From contig JAJPIK010000030.1 in NCBI GenBank assembly GCA_021324795.1, positions 1 through 64,000 of the forward strand: a DNA stretch of 64,000 bases, read 5' to 3'. Shown here one piece after another: positions 41,986 through 50,145 of the stretch; positions within the stretch are counted from its first letter, which is position 1, and each line of letters begins with the position of its first letter. The notes below the pieces were generated by a model, which was not told the origin of the DNA, ran no database searches, and was given only the letters and a program-made list of their open reading frames with translations. The stretch is from Chloroflexota bacterium (lineage in GTDB: Bacteria; Chloroflexota; UBA6077; FW602-bin22; CADDYW01). The translations under genes and the position numbers were made by a program.

Positions 41986-42030
41986 CCTTGGACAACGAGA
42001 TATGTCAGCCCTCACAAAGGGCTATGATCT

Positions 42031-43371
42031 CTACAGCGTCACCACGTTTGGGCAATCTCCCGCTTTCAACGCATTGCGGGTGTCGAAAATCAAACGGGAG
42101 TGGCTCAGGAGCTGACAGCGATCGATCTGCCGGTGCAAGGTCAGCAAGAGGACGCAGTCTGCCTGAGCCAGTCTCGTGCTGTCCAAATCTACCGACTGCA
42201 ACTCCACGCGGTCGACGCAAAACCTCGGTACGAGCGGGTCGTGATACTCTGCTTTCGCTTCTGCCTGTAAGAGCTGGCGCAAAATCGGCAGGGCCGGCGA
42301 TTCGCGGACGTCGGCGACGTTCGGCTTGTAGCTCACGCCGATGACGAGTATCCCGGCATTGGCGAGCTCTCGACCTCGTTCACGAAGCAGTCGAATGAGC
42401 TTGTCGACGACAAAGCGTGGCATGTCCTCGTTTACTTGAACCGCCGCGTCGAGCAGCCCGGCAGACACGCCAGCGTCATGGGCAACCTGACGGAGATAAT
42501 GGGGGACGACAGGAATACAGGAGCCACCGATGCCTGGGCCGGGATAGTGGGGCAGAAAAGCATATGGCTTACTTGCCGCCGCGTCAATAACCTCCCAAAC
42601 GCTGAAGCCCAACCGGTCGCAAAGCATCGCCACTTCGTTGACAAAGCTGACATTTATGAAGCGGAAGCTATTTTCGACCGCTTTCGCCAACTCCGCTACT
42701 TCTGGCGTGCTGACCGGATGCACGGTTTCAACCACTTGCCGATAGAGGAGCTCGGTCAATTGGCGGCAAGACTCGGTTATTCCGCTGACTAAGCGCGGCA
42801 CCTCGGTGCGTTGAAATGCCTGGTTTCCTGGATCAATCCGCTCCGGTGCAAAGCCGAGAAAGACATCCCGGCCGATCGTGCGTCTGCCATCAGCGAGCCG
42901 CGGCAGTATCACCGAACGGGTCGCTCCTGGCGGAACGGTGCTTTCGAGGACCACGAGCGCTGGTCGAGCCAAATGCTGGGAGATTGTCCGCGTAACTGTT
43001 GAAACGGCGGTCAAATCAGCGCGCTGCTGGCCATCGAGGGGAGTCGGAGCACAAATGATCACGATGTCCGCCTCGGCAATCACCTCCGATTCGGTCGTGA
43101 CGCGGTAAGCAGAGCGCCTGAGTGCTTCGAGAATGCGCAAATCTGAAACGTCGGGAACCGGACTGTGACCAAGGCTGAGCTCGGCAACCCGCTCGGGATC
43201 GATGTCGACGCCGATAACTGAAAAGCCAGCGTCGACCAGATCGATTGCTTCGGGAATGCCGACGAAGCCTTGACCGACGACCACGATTCTCGCTTGGTGC
43301 GTGCGAATCCGTTCGGCCAGGGCGCACGCCGTGGAGTCAGTTGATAATTGCTCGGGGATGAGTGAGGACAT
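42031..43371 (-). CDS. UDP-glucose/GDP-mannose dehydrogenase family protein (nucleotide-sugar dehydrogenase)
   Basis: The 446-aa product has an N-terminal Rossmann domain (VVVGQGFVGIPEAIDLVDAG), a central domain with FVNEVAMLCDRLGF, the catalytic Cys in GIGGSCIPVVPHYL, and a C-terminal UDP-binding domain. It oxidises the C6 hydroxyl of an NDP-sugar to a carboxylate in two steps; the Ile/Pro context around the Cys resembles UDP-HexNAc dehydrogenases. It lies at the end of the sugar-uptake operon, 77 nt after the amidohydrolase. Confidence 0.88.
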   Translation of the reverse strand: MSSLIPEQLSTDSTACALAERIRTHQARIVVVGQGFVGIPEAIDLVDAGFSVIGVDIDPERVAELSLGHSPVPDVSDLRILEALRRSAYRVTTESEVIAEADIVIICAPTPLDGQQRADLTAVSTVTRTISQHLARPALVVLESTVPPGATRSVILPRLADGRRTIGRDVFLGFAPERIDPGNQAFQRTEVPRLVSGITESCRQLTELLYRQVVETVHPVSTPEVAELAKAVENSFRFINVSFVNEVAMLCDRLGFSVWEVIDAAASKPYAFLPHYPGPGIGGSCIPVVPHYLRQVAHDAGVSAGLLDAAVQVNEDMPRFVVDKLIRLLRERGRELANAGILVIGVSYKPNVADVRESPALPILRQLLQAEAKAEYHDPLVPRFCVDRVELQSVDLDSTRLAQADCVLLLTLHRQIDRCQLLSHSRLIFDTRNALKAGDCPNVVTL

Positions 43372-43448
43372 GGATTCAACTTCTTCTGTGATCTTCTTCA
43401 GAGCAGAGTGAATTGATTGAGCTGGTGGTCAAAAGGCCTTCCTCCTAA

Positions 43449-44318
43449 TCAGATCCCTTCCTGTTGTAAGCGATAGAAGCGACGAGCATTGCCAGCCCAG
43501 AACTTCTGGAGCGCAGTTGGAGACTTATCCGCCAACAAGGTATCGAGCGTATCAACCCAGCGCCGATAGCTCGCGGCCTGCAAGACAACCGGCCAATCGC
43601 TGCCAAACATCACGCGATCTTCGCCGAAGCAATGCCAAACGTGTTCGACGTAAGGTGCAAGGTCGGCACCCATCCAGTTTTGGAAATCCGCCTCGGTGAC
43701 CATGCCACTGATCTTGCAAGAAACGTTGGGCAGATCGGCGAGCTGGCGGATATGCTCCCGCCATGGGTCAAGTAGACCAGCACGAATGCCAGGTTTGGCA
43801 ACGTGGTCAAGGACGAAGCTCGTCCGCGGGCAGCGACGCACCAGCTCCACCGTGCTGGCTAATTGTGAATGCACGATACAAATATCAAATGAGAAGCCGT
43901 ATTCGGGAAGAAGCTGGACTCCTGTGACGAAATCTGGCCGCAGGCAAAAGGTCGGATCGGCCTCGGACTGGATCAGCCGACGAACCCCCTTAATCGAAGC
44001 CCCGAGCTCTCGTAAGGTCGAAAGAAACGAGCGCACGCGCTCACCGTACTCGAGCGGTGCCCACGCGACGATGCCTTGCACCAGCGGCTCTTGCCGAGCG
44101 ACGCCGGCGATCCATTCCGCTTCGAGCAGACCATAGGCAGGCTCGACGTCAACCTGGACGTAGACGAGCCCCTCGACGCCGACGTCAGCCGTATGGGTGC
44201 GATAGTCAGTCACCGTGTATGGTCGCTCGAGTGTCTGATTACCATCCAGCCAAACCATCCGAAACCGATTCGGATCCCAGAGGTGAACGTGAGCGTCAAT
44301 GATTGGCACTGTAGGCAT
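43449..44318 (-). CDS. Amidohydrolase 2 family protein (fuconolactonase-like lactonase)
   Basis: The 289-aa TIM-barrel hydrolase opens with IIDAHVHLWDP, has a central His-containing CIVHSQL, LDHVAKP, and the C-terminal MFGSDWPV. These are the metal and acid-base residues of the L-fuconolactonase/LigI group, which open sugar lactones. The start at 44318 has AGGAGG with 8-nt spacing, lying 23 nt inside the upstream binding-protein gene. With the sugar ABC genes it suggests oxidative breakdown of a deoxy-sugar. Confidence 0.86.
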   Translation of the reverse strand: MPTVPIIDAHVHLWDPNRFRMVWLDGNQTLERPYTVTDYRTHTADVGVEGLVYVQVDVEPAYGLLEAEWIAGVARQEPLVQGIVAWAPLEYGERVRSFLSTLRELGASIKGVRRLIQSEADPTFCLRPDFVTGVQLLPEYGFSFDICIVHSQLASTVELVRRCPRTSFVLDHVAKPGIRAGLLDPWREHIRQLADLPNVSCKISGMVTEADFQNWMGADLAPYVEHVWHCFGEDRVMFGSDWPVVLQAASYRRWVDTLDTLLADKSPTALQKFWAGNARRFYRLQQEGI

Positions 44319-45744
44319 CGTCCGAACCTCCTGAAATTCCCGCGAGAGCCCGCTGGGCGAGAGACAAGCAGCGATCATACAGCGTGGCGGCAACGTGAAC
44401 TGGCGCCTGTCCATCGCGCACGACCGAGCGTGCCGCGTCGACGAAAGGCAAGGCCGCCTCGACCACGGCTGCCACCAGGGTCGGCGGCCCAGGGTAGCCT
44501 ATTCCCGCGTACTGGATCTTGTGCGGTGGATCGCCCCGCGCGTTCAGTGCCAGCGCTGCGTAATTCGGATCTTCGTCCCAAAACGCGTCCTTCGTCGCGT
44601 AGGCATACGGCGGAACGAATGCTCCAGCTCCGGCTCGCGCGAGCGCGGCGAATGCCGAAGGCTGCAACCAAGCCTCGACGAGCGAAAGTGCAACGTCGGG
44701 CGCCTGACCAGCCTTGCTAGCAATCAAGAGATCTGTTGCCGTAGCAGTGAACCATCCCCTCGGCCCGGACGGCAGGGGCACGACGATAGTGTTCAAGCGA
44801 AAGGTCGCATCGCGCGCCACGATCTGCGCATAGTATCCCCCTGGATCGAAAAGCTGTCCGACTTGACCAGCGATGTATAGATCAATCGCCTGAGCCGCAG
44901 TAAGATCGACTACGCCAGTCGGCGCGAGGGACATTCCACGATCATCTCGATACAGCGACGCGACCGCGCTCAGTGCGGTTGCCGCCGCTGCGGGATCCAA
45001 CGTTACCCGAAAGCCGAGAGAATCGAAGACCGGCGCACCGTAGGCCAAGAGCATGACCCGAAGCAGATGCTCGGTCGCATCTGCTATTGGTAGCGGTGTG
45101 CCCCAACCATAAATCTGCCTTGTTGGATCGGTTAGTCGTTGCGCCGCTTGTCGCGCGTCGTCGACCGTCTTCGGTGGGAGAAGGTTCTTCGGCGCAAGCA
45201 AATCCTGTCGAACCAGCAAGCCGGAGCCACGGCTGCTGAGCGGAATTGCCCAGGCAGGATCCGGGGCATCCGGCGCCAAGTCTTCGAATGGGCCGGCGGC
45301 TACCAAGGCACCCAGCGGCGAAAACAGTTCTCCATTCAAGCCAACGATGCGCTGCAAAACTGGCCGAACGTTTACCAAAAAGCCGTGGGCCGCTAGGGCT
45401 GCAAAATCGAAATCTCCGACGAGTGCGAGATCTGGTAGCTGTTTCGCCGCCGCCGCCGGGCCGAGCTTGGTGCGGAGGTCACTCGCAAGCATGGACTGGA
45501 TTGACAGCCGAACCCCGCGCTGATCCGCCGCCTCGGCAACTTGCCGAGCCAGCAGTTGCTGCACCGCGGCTAATGGTTGCTCGCGGGCAACTAGCGTCAG
45601 CTCATAAGCCGGCGGGGACGAAGCCGACCGCGTGCAGCTCGTCAGAGTCAGGCCGGCCATGCCAACGGTAGTCGCGAGCAGGCGGCGCCGCGAAAGCTTT
45701 GGTCCGGGTAATCCAACCAGCTTCGTCTTCACGCCGCTGATCAT
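44296..45744 (-). CDS. Extracellular solute-binding lipoprotein, family 1 (second of operon)
   Basis: The 482-aa product has a Tat-type leader (SRRRLLATTVGMAGLTLTSC) with the lipid-bearing Cys at about 37. The mature part has the sugar-binding fold pattern: ADQRGVRLSIQS, LPDLALVGDFDFAALAAHG, WAIPLSSRGSGLLVRQDLL. It delivers a carbohydrate to the permease. No good SD was found at 45744, and GTG 45732 is an alternative. It is only distantly like the first binding protein (48048-49667). Confidence 0.82.
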   Translation of the reverse strand: MISGVKTKLVGLPGPKLSRRRLLATTVGMAGLTLTSCTRSASSPPAYELTLVAREQPLAAVQQLLARQVAEAADQRGVRLSIQSMLASDLRTKLGPAAAAKQLPDLALVGDFDFAALAAHGFLVNVRPVLQRIVGLNGELFSPLGALVAAGPFEDLAPDAPDPAWAIPLSSRGSGLLVRQDLLAPKNLLPPKTVDDARQAAQRLTDPTRQIYGWGTPLPIADATEHLLRVMLLAYGAPVFDSLGFRVTLDPAAAATALSAVASLYRDDRGMSLAPTGVVDLTAAQAIDLYIAGQVGQLFDPGGYYAQIVARDATFRLNTIVVPLPSGPRGWFTATATDLLIASKAGQAPDVALSLVEAWLQPSAFAALARAGAGAFVPPYAYATKDAFWDEDPNYAALALNARGDPPHKIQYAGIGYPGPPTLVAAVVEAALPFVDAARSVVRDGQAPVHVAATLYDRCLSLAQRALAGISGGSDDAYSANH

Positions 45745-45806
45745 ACCACATGGTGCTCAGATACGGACTCCTCCTTCGACAAGCGCGTCTCGCCCAGGCT
45801 TCAGAA

Positions 45807-45831
45807 GTCCCCGTCCTTTCAAGGCGGGGAC
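45807..45831 (-). promoter_or_regulatory. Intercistronic hairpin between the permease and second binding-protein genes
   Basis: GTCCCCG (45807-45813) pairs with CGGGGAC (45825-45831) around TCCTTTCAAGG. It may tune expression of the downstream genes. The core CCCCGYCYTTTCAAGGCGGGG also resembles end hairpins of IS200/IS605 elements, but no transposase remnant is seen. Confidence 0.45.
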
Positions 45832-45851
45832 CCTTGCGATTCGATGGGCAA

Positions 45852-47804
45852 CTACCCTTTGACGCTCCCCACGGTCAATCCGCCAACCATGAACCGCTGA
45901 GCAAAGCTGTAAAGAATGATGACCGGAATCGCCATCAGCAGCGCGGCAGCCATCAACTGTCCCTGGGGAAAGGTGTCGCCGAAGATCATCTGGGCCATGC
46001 CGACCGGAAGAGTCAGGTTCTGACCGTTCTGGAGCAAAATGTAAGCGAGGAAGAACTCGTTCCAGGCGTTGGTCACTGCGAAGAGCGTCACTGCGAAGAG
46101 GGCCGGCAACGACAAAGGCAGAATCAGGTGGAAGAAGGTCTGGACACGGTTTGCGCCGTCAATCACCGCGGCCTCTTCGAGCTCCTCCGGAATCGACCGA
46201 TAATAGCTCATCAGCAGCCAACAGGCAAAGGGGATCAACCCGCTCGGATAAGCGATCTCCAGGGCTGTCAAGGTGTTCACCAGGTGAAGAAACGCCATGA
46301 TCTGGTAGAGAGGAATCAACATGGCGACGCCGGGCATCATGTAGGTTAGCAAGAGAAAAGTCGAGAACACGTTCGAGCCGCGCCAGCGCAGCCGGGCAAG
46401 GGCGTAAGCCCCCGCTGCCGAGGCCAGAACACCGATCGCGGCCGAGATCACCGCGACCTGAACCGTATTCCGGAACCAGATCAAGAATTGGGTTTGCGTT
46501 AGCAGATAACTGACCTGGTGAAGGGTCCAAGGCGCTGGCCAGAACAGCGACTGTGCCGCGTTAATCTGCTGATCGGTTTTGAACGCGGTGACGAGAACCC
46601 AATAGAAGGGCAGCAGCTCGAAGCAGAGAAGAAGTGCGAGGACAGCGAGCGAGACACTCCGTAAAAATCTCCGCGATCCGTGTGCCCCTAGCAAAGATGT
46701 GCGTTCATCTCGACCGGTGGCATGCTTCAGGGCAGAACTCGCCTCGCTACAAATGAACTCCCCGGCGTCGAGAACCAGGTTCAGAGCCATCCGGAACGGC
46801 CAGATAATCCGCGAGAGAAAGGTCAGTCGACCTACTGTCCGTTCGGCAGCATCGGCTTTAGTGTCGGCACGCAGATAGCTGCCCAGAAACCAGATCATCA
46901 ATCCAAAGACCGGAATCAGAATCAGCGCCATCGCGACGCCGGAGCCGAAGTCGAGCTGATTGAAAGCGCGCTCGTAAACGAGAATACCGACGACGCGCGT
47001 CGCGTCGACTGGTCCGCCCGACGTCATCAGATAAATGGCGCCGAAGTTGTTCATCGTCCAGATCCAGGAGAGAAGCTCGGCCACGATGATCGTATAGCGA
47101 ATGCCCGGCATGGTAATGTGACGAAATCGATGCCAAGCGTTGGCGCCGTCTACCGAGGCGGCGTCGTAGAGCTCCGGATCGATTGATTTTAGACCAGCGA
47201 GCTGAGTGATCGTGAAAAACGGGATCCCGGCCCAGACGTTGACAATGATCACCGCCCAAAGCGCGGTGGAAGGGCTGCCCAAAAACGCGAAGCCAGGCTG
47301 CGCTAAGTGCAAGAATTGGAGAATCGCATCAAGACCACCAAAGACCGGATCATACAGGGCAAGCCAAACCAGCGCTTGCACGACTTGAGGGACAATCCAG
47401 GGTAAAAGGATCAGCGAGCTGACCACCGAGCGGTATTTGTAGGTGTTATGGATCAACAGAGCCGCGAGAATTCCTAGTGACAGCTTGAACACTTCAGCCC
47501 AGAAGGTGAACTGCACGGTCAGCCAGAGCGCTCCGAGAAAGTCGGCATCGTGCAGAAGGGCAATGTAGTTTTCCAAGCCGACCCATGGGCCGATGTTAAG
47601 GGTACTGCCGATCGTGTGGGTGAAGGAAACGTAGACGCCTTGGAGAAACGGCCAGGCATCTAACAAGAAGAGAAGAATGATCGTGGGAGCGAAGAATAGC
47701 CACGCGGCACGCCAATCGCGCCCGAGAATGGCTTCGGTCGTCCGCCAGAAGCCTCGGGCCGACGGGGCAGTAGCCAGTCGTACACTCGACGTTTTCGTCG
47801 CCAC
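45852..47804 (-). CDS. Fused carbohydrate ABC transporter permease (MalF-MalG type in one chain)
   Basis: The chain of about 650 aa holds two complete permease units. The first (about 35-310, six TM) has the EAA loop YDAASVDGANAWHRFRHITMP, and the second (about 375-650, six TM) has EEAAVIDGANRVQTFFHLILP. They are joined by a basic linker of about 60 residues. Normally these are separate MalF-like and MalG-like proteins. The reading frame is open throughout. The GTG start at 47804 has AGGAGG 8 nt upstream; the GTG at 47813 sits against the SD. No ATPase gene is in the operon, so a shared MsmK-like ATPase is implied. Confidence 0.9.
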   Translation of the reverse strand: MATKTSSVRLATAPSARGFWRTTEAILGRDWRAAWLFFAPTIILLFLLDAWPFLQGVYVSFTHTIGSTLNIGPWVGLENYIALLHDADFLGALWLTVQFTFWAEVFKLSLGILAALLIHNTYKYRSVVSSLILLPWIVPQVVQALVWLALYDPVFGGLDAILQFLHLAQPGFAFLGSPSTALWAVIIVNVWAGIPFFTITQLAGLKSIDPELYDAASVDGANAWHRFRHITMPGIRYTIIVAELLSWIWTMNNFGAIYLMTSGGPVDATRVVGILVYERAFNQLDFGSGVAMALILIPVFGLMIWFLGSYLRADTKADAAERTVGRLTFLSRIIWPFRMALNLVLDAGEFICSEASSALKHATGRDERTSLLGAHGSRRFLRSVSLAVLALLLCFELLPFYWVLVTAFKTDQQINAAQSLFWPAPWTLHQVSYLLTQTQFLIWFRNTVQVAVISAAIGVLASAAGAYALARLRWRGSNVFSTFLLLTYMMPGVAMLIPLYQIMAFLHLVNTLTALEIAYPSGLIPFACWLLMSYYRSIPEELEEAAVIDGANRVQTFFHLILPLSLPALFAVTLFAVTNAWNEFFLAYILLQNGQNLTLPVGMAQMIFGDTFPQGQLMAAALLMAIPVIILYSFAQRFMVGGLTVGSVKG

Positions 47805-47994
47805 CGGACTCACCTCCTGCTCGAATCGCCGCCCAAAGCCACACGCCTCATCGCAGCAACGCGAGCATAACGCTACTTTATAATTCGATTACCAAGCGAA
47901 ATTAGCTGGCCCAGCGAAGAGTCCCGCCACAGTCGCAAACTGGGGGAGAACGCTCCGCGCTTTCCCGCGACTATCGCATGCATAAACAAACGGA

Positions 47995-48022
47995 GGACCG
48001 CTGTCGATCGCGACCGCGGTCC
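47995..48022 (-). terminator. Attenuator-like hairpin after the first binding-protein gene
   Basis: On the minus strand GGACCGC and GCGGTCC form a 7-bp stem with a 14-nt loop, followed by TCCGTTTGTTTAT. Such stems between binding-protein and permease genes raise the binding-protein ratio. The rest of the 243-nt gap shows nothing else clear. Confidence 0.5.
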
Positions 48023-48047
48023 CCACTCCGAAGTCACCCGGTGCAGA

Positions 48048-49667
48048 CTATTTCCAGTTGAACTTCTTGCCGATTGCCTCGATCTTCTGTTGGCCCTCGT
48101 TCACCGCGTCCTTTACCGAGGTGCCCTTGAGGATCGCCGCCATCGTGTCGGTGAAGACGACCGCGCTGGAGACGCCGTTGACCCAGAGCAATGGATTCGG
48201 TGCTGGTTGGTACCAGGCGAACGCGTTCGGATTGAAAGCGTTCTGCTTGAAGATTAGGTCGACGTTGTTGACGCAGTTCTTGACCGGGTCAGTGTCCCAG
48301 CCCCAAGTATAGGCCGGCGTAACGTAGCCAGGCGTATAACCGAACAACTTGGTTTGTTCATCGGCGGTCAGCATCGACTCGATCAGCGCCTTGGCCGCGT
48401 CGGGATTCTTTGCCCCCTGCAGAATGTAGAACGTAGCGCCGCCACCGGCTCCGACCAGGGTTTGCTTCTCGCCAATCGGCATCGCCGGCTGCGGGACGAG
48501 GTAAGTATCCTTGCCAATGTTATTCGGCGAATCCTTCTGCTCGAAAGCAAAGATCGTCCCCGCGTTGTTCGTAAAGCCGATCGTCCCGGCGGCCCAGGCG
48601 TTGTTGTTCCCCATATCGTCCCAGGCGAGGACGCCCGGCGGGAGCATTGGCTTCCACTTGGGATTCGTATAAAGATCCTTGAGCCAGTTAAACGCTTGAA
48701 TGCTCAAATCGGTGTTGAAGAACACCTTAGTGCCTGTCTCGTCGGTCAGACGATTGCCTGTCTCGAACCATGGCCAGGACACATCGGTTTCCCCGTCACC
48801 CGAGCGGTTCACCGTTTCACCCCAGCCCCACCGTCGCTTCGAGGCATCAGAGACCTCGAGCGCGGCCTCTTTCCACTGGTCGAAATCCTTGAGCGTGGTT
48901 GTGTCAATCTTTTTCTCGTCGAACCAGCTCTTGCGCATCCAGTTGCCACCAGTGCGGTTGAAGTAAGGAACCGCGTACCACTTGCCATCGATCTTGTTAG
49001 CAGGAACAAAGCCTGGCGTCGGAGGGCCAAACTTTTCGATCATCGTCTGGACAACGTCGTCAACCGGCTGGAGGGTCTTGAGGTACCAGAGGGTGAAGGT
49101 GTCGTAAGCGCCCCAGAGCATGTCCGGGCCGGTTCCGCTGGTGACTGCCGCTTGCATCTTCTGATTGAAATTGGTGCCACCGGTGAATCCAGCTTCATAG
49201 TAGAGGTTCAACGGGAAGTTATATTTCTTCGCCCAGTCGGTCACGTACTTATTCAGGTAGTCGTTGTGAATCGGGTTCCAGTCCTTTTGCTGGACGACAG
49301 TGAAAGTTCCATTGATCTTGACTTTGCTGGGATCGTACATGACTGGTGCATTCGGATTATAGGAAGTGGTCGCCGTTGAAGCCGCGCTCACAGCCGGCGT
49401 CGCGGCACTGGTCGTCGGAGTGGCGGCTGCAGCCGTCGTCGGCGCGGGCGCGGTCGTTGGCGCGACCGTTGGCGCCGCAGCCGTCGTCGGCACAGCGGTT
49501 GGTGCAGCGGCTTTTGTCGGTACCGGGGCCGTCGTCGGCGCGGCAGTCGGGGTCGCCGATTGGCTAGAACACGCCTGGAGTAGAGGAATAGCGGCAATGC
49601 CACCAACCAACGCCCCCAGACGGAGCATCTGACGTCGCGAGATTGGATTGGATCCTTGGTAAGACAT
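48048..49667 (-). CDS. Extracellular sugar-binding lipoprotein, family 1 (first of operon)
   Basis: The 539-aa product has a Tat leader (ISRRQMLRLGALVGG) ending in LLQAC, which sets the lipid Cys at about 33. An Ala/Pro/Thr/Val linker of about 75 residues follows, then a sugar-binding domain with DMLWGAYDTFTLWYL, WYAVPYFNRTGGNWMRKSWF and a C-terminal substrate lobe. It captures an unidentified carbohydrate outside the membrane. The start at 49667 has AAGGAG 7 nt upstream; the longer frame to 49712 would include the leader repeats. Confidence 0.9.
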   Translation of the reverse strand: MSYQGSNPISRRQMLRLGALVGGIAAIPLLQACSSQSATPTAAPTTAPVPTKAAAPTAVPTTAAAPTVAPTTAPAPTTAAAATPTTSAATPAVSAASTATTSYNPNAPVMYDPSKVKINGTFTVVQQKDWNPIHNDYLNKYVTDWAKKYNFPLNLYYEAGFTGGTNFNQKMQAAVTSGTGPDMLWGAYDTFTLWYLKTLQPVDDVVQTMIEKFGPPTPGFVPANKIDGKWYAVPYFNRTGGNWMRKSWFDEKKIDTTTLKDFDQWKEAALEVSDASKRRWGWGETVNRSGDGETDVSWPWFETGNRLTDETGTKVFFNTDLSIQAFNWLKDLYTNPKWKPMLPPGVLAWDDMGNNNAWAAGTIGFTNNAGTIFAFEQKDSPNNIGKDTYLVPQPAMPIGEKQTLVGAGGGATFYILQGAKNPDAAKALIESMLTADEQTKLFGYTPGYVTPAYTWGWDTDPVKNCVNNVDLIFKQNAFNPNAFAWYQPAPNPLLWVNGVSSAVVFTDTMAAILKGTSVKDAVNEGQQKIEAIGKKFNWK

Positions 49668-49698
49668 CCGCGATCTCCTTAAATTATTTGTTGGAGGT

Positions 49699-49726
49699 TT
49701 TTCGGTTACCAATTTTCGGTTGCCAA
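49699..49726 (-). repeat. Tandem 14-bp direct repeat in the sugar-operon leader
   Basis: TTTTCGGTTACCAA (49699-49712) is followed at once by TTTTCGGTTGCCAA (49713-49726), with one mismatch. It lies about 90 nt downstream of the promoter and 32 nt before the start codon, where a regulator could act. Confidence 0.6.
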
Positions 49727-49821
49727 TGGTTACTTACTTCCTAATCGTCCGCACGGACTGGCGTCGGGAATTATCCGTTGCCGAGACCCCTAAGCAAAGC
49801 AATCAGGATTGAACCTCGCCG

Positions 49822-49850
49822 ATTATACCAACTTCGCGCACCGATGACTA
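49822..49850 (-). promoter_or_regulatory. sigma-70-type promoter of the sugar-uptake operon
   Basis: The minus strand shows TAGTCA (49850-49845), a 17-nt spacer and a perfect TATAAT (49827-49822), giving a leader of about 150 nt. Confidence 0.65.
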
Positions 49851-50145
49851 TTAATCGTACGGACAACTTTTCAAGGTCACTTGTCTAGAGGTGACCATTT
49901 CGCTTCGTCTCGACTCGGGGCCGACGATATCCAATTTGTACAGAAACACCCAACGACTGGTACAAACCGCACTTACTCCAACTTACCGGTCCAATGATTT
50001 CCCGAGGTTGGACATCACCCACCTTGGTTTCGCCGCTTGACTCCTTGGTCACGGCCATTGTATCCACATGGTGCAGAGAATGTCAAGTATCTGGAACCCA
50101 TCAAGAGTCTATGCTACGATTTAGAGGCATATAGAGGGTACGAAA

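Larger units (their letters stand above)
49668..50145. other. Divergent control region between the sugar operon and the molybdoenzyme gene
   Basis: The 478-nt gap holds the operon promoter (49822-49850), tandem 14-bp direct repeats in its leader, and a GGTCAC/GTGACC inverted repeat (49875-49896) just upstream of the -35 box. The right half, before the molybdoenzyme, has no convincing promoter pair. Confidence 0.6.
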
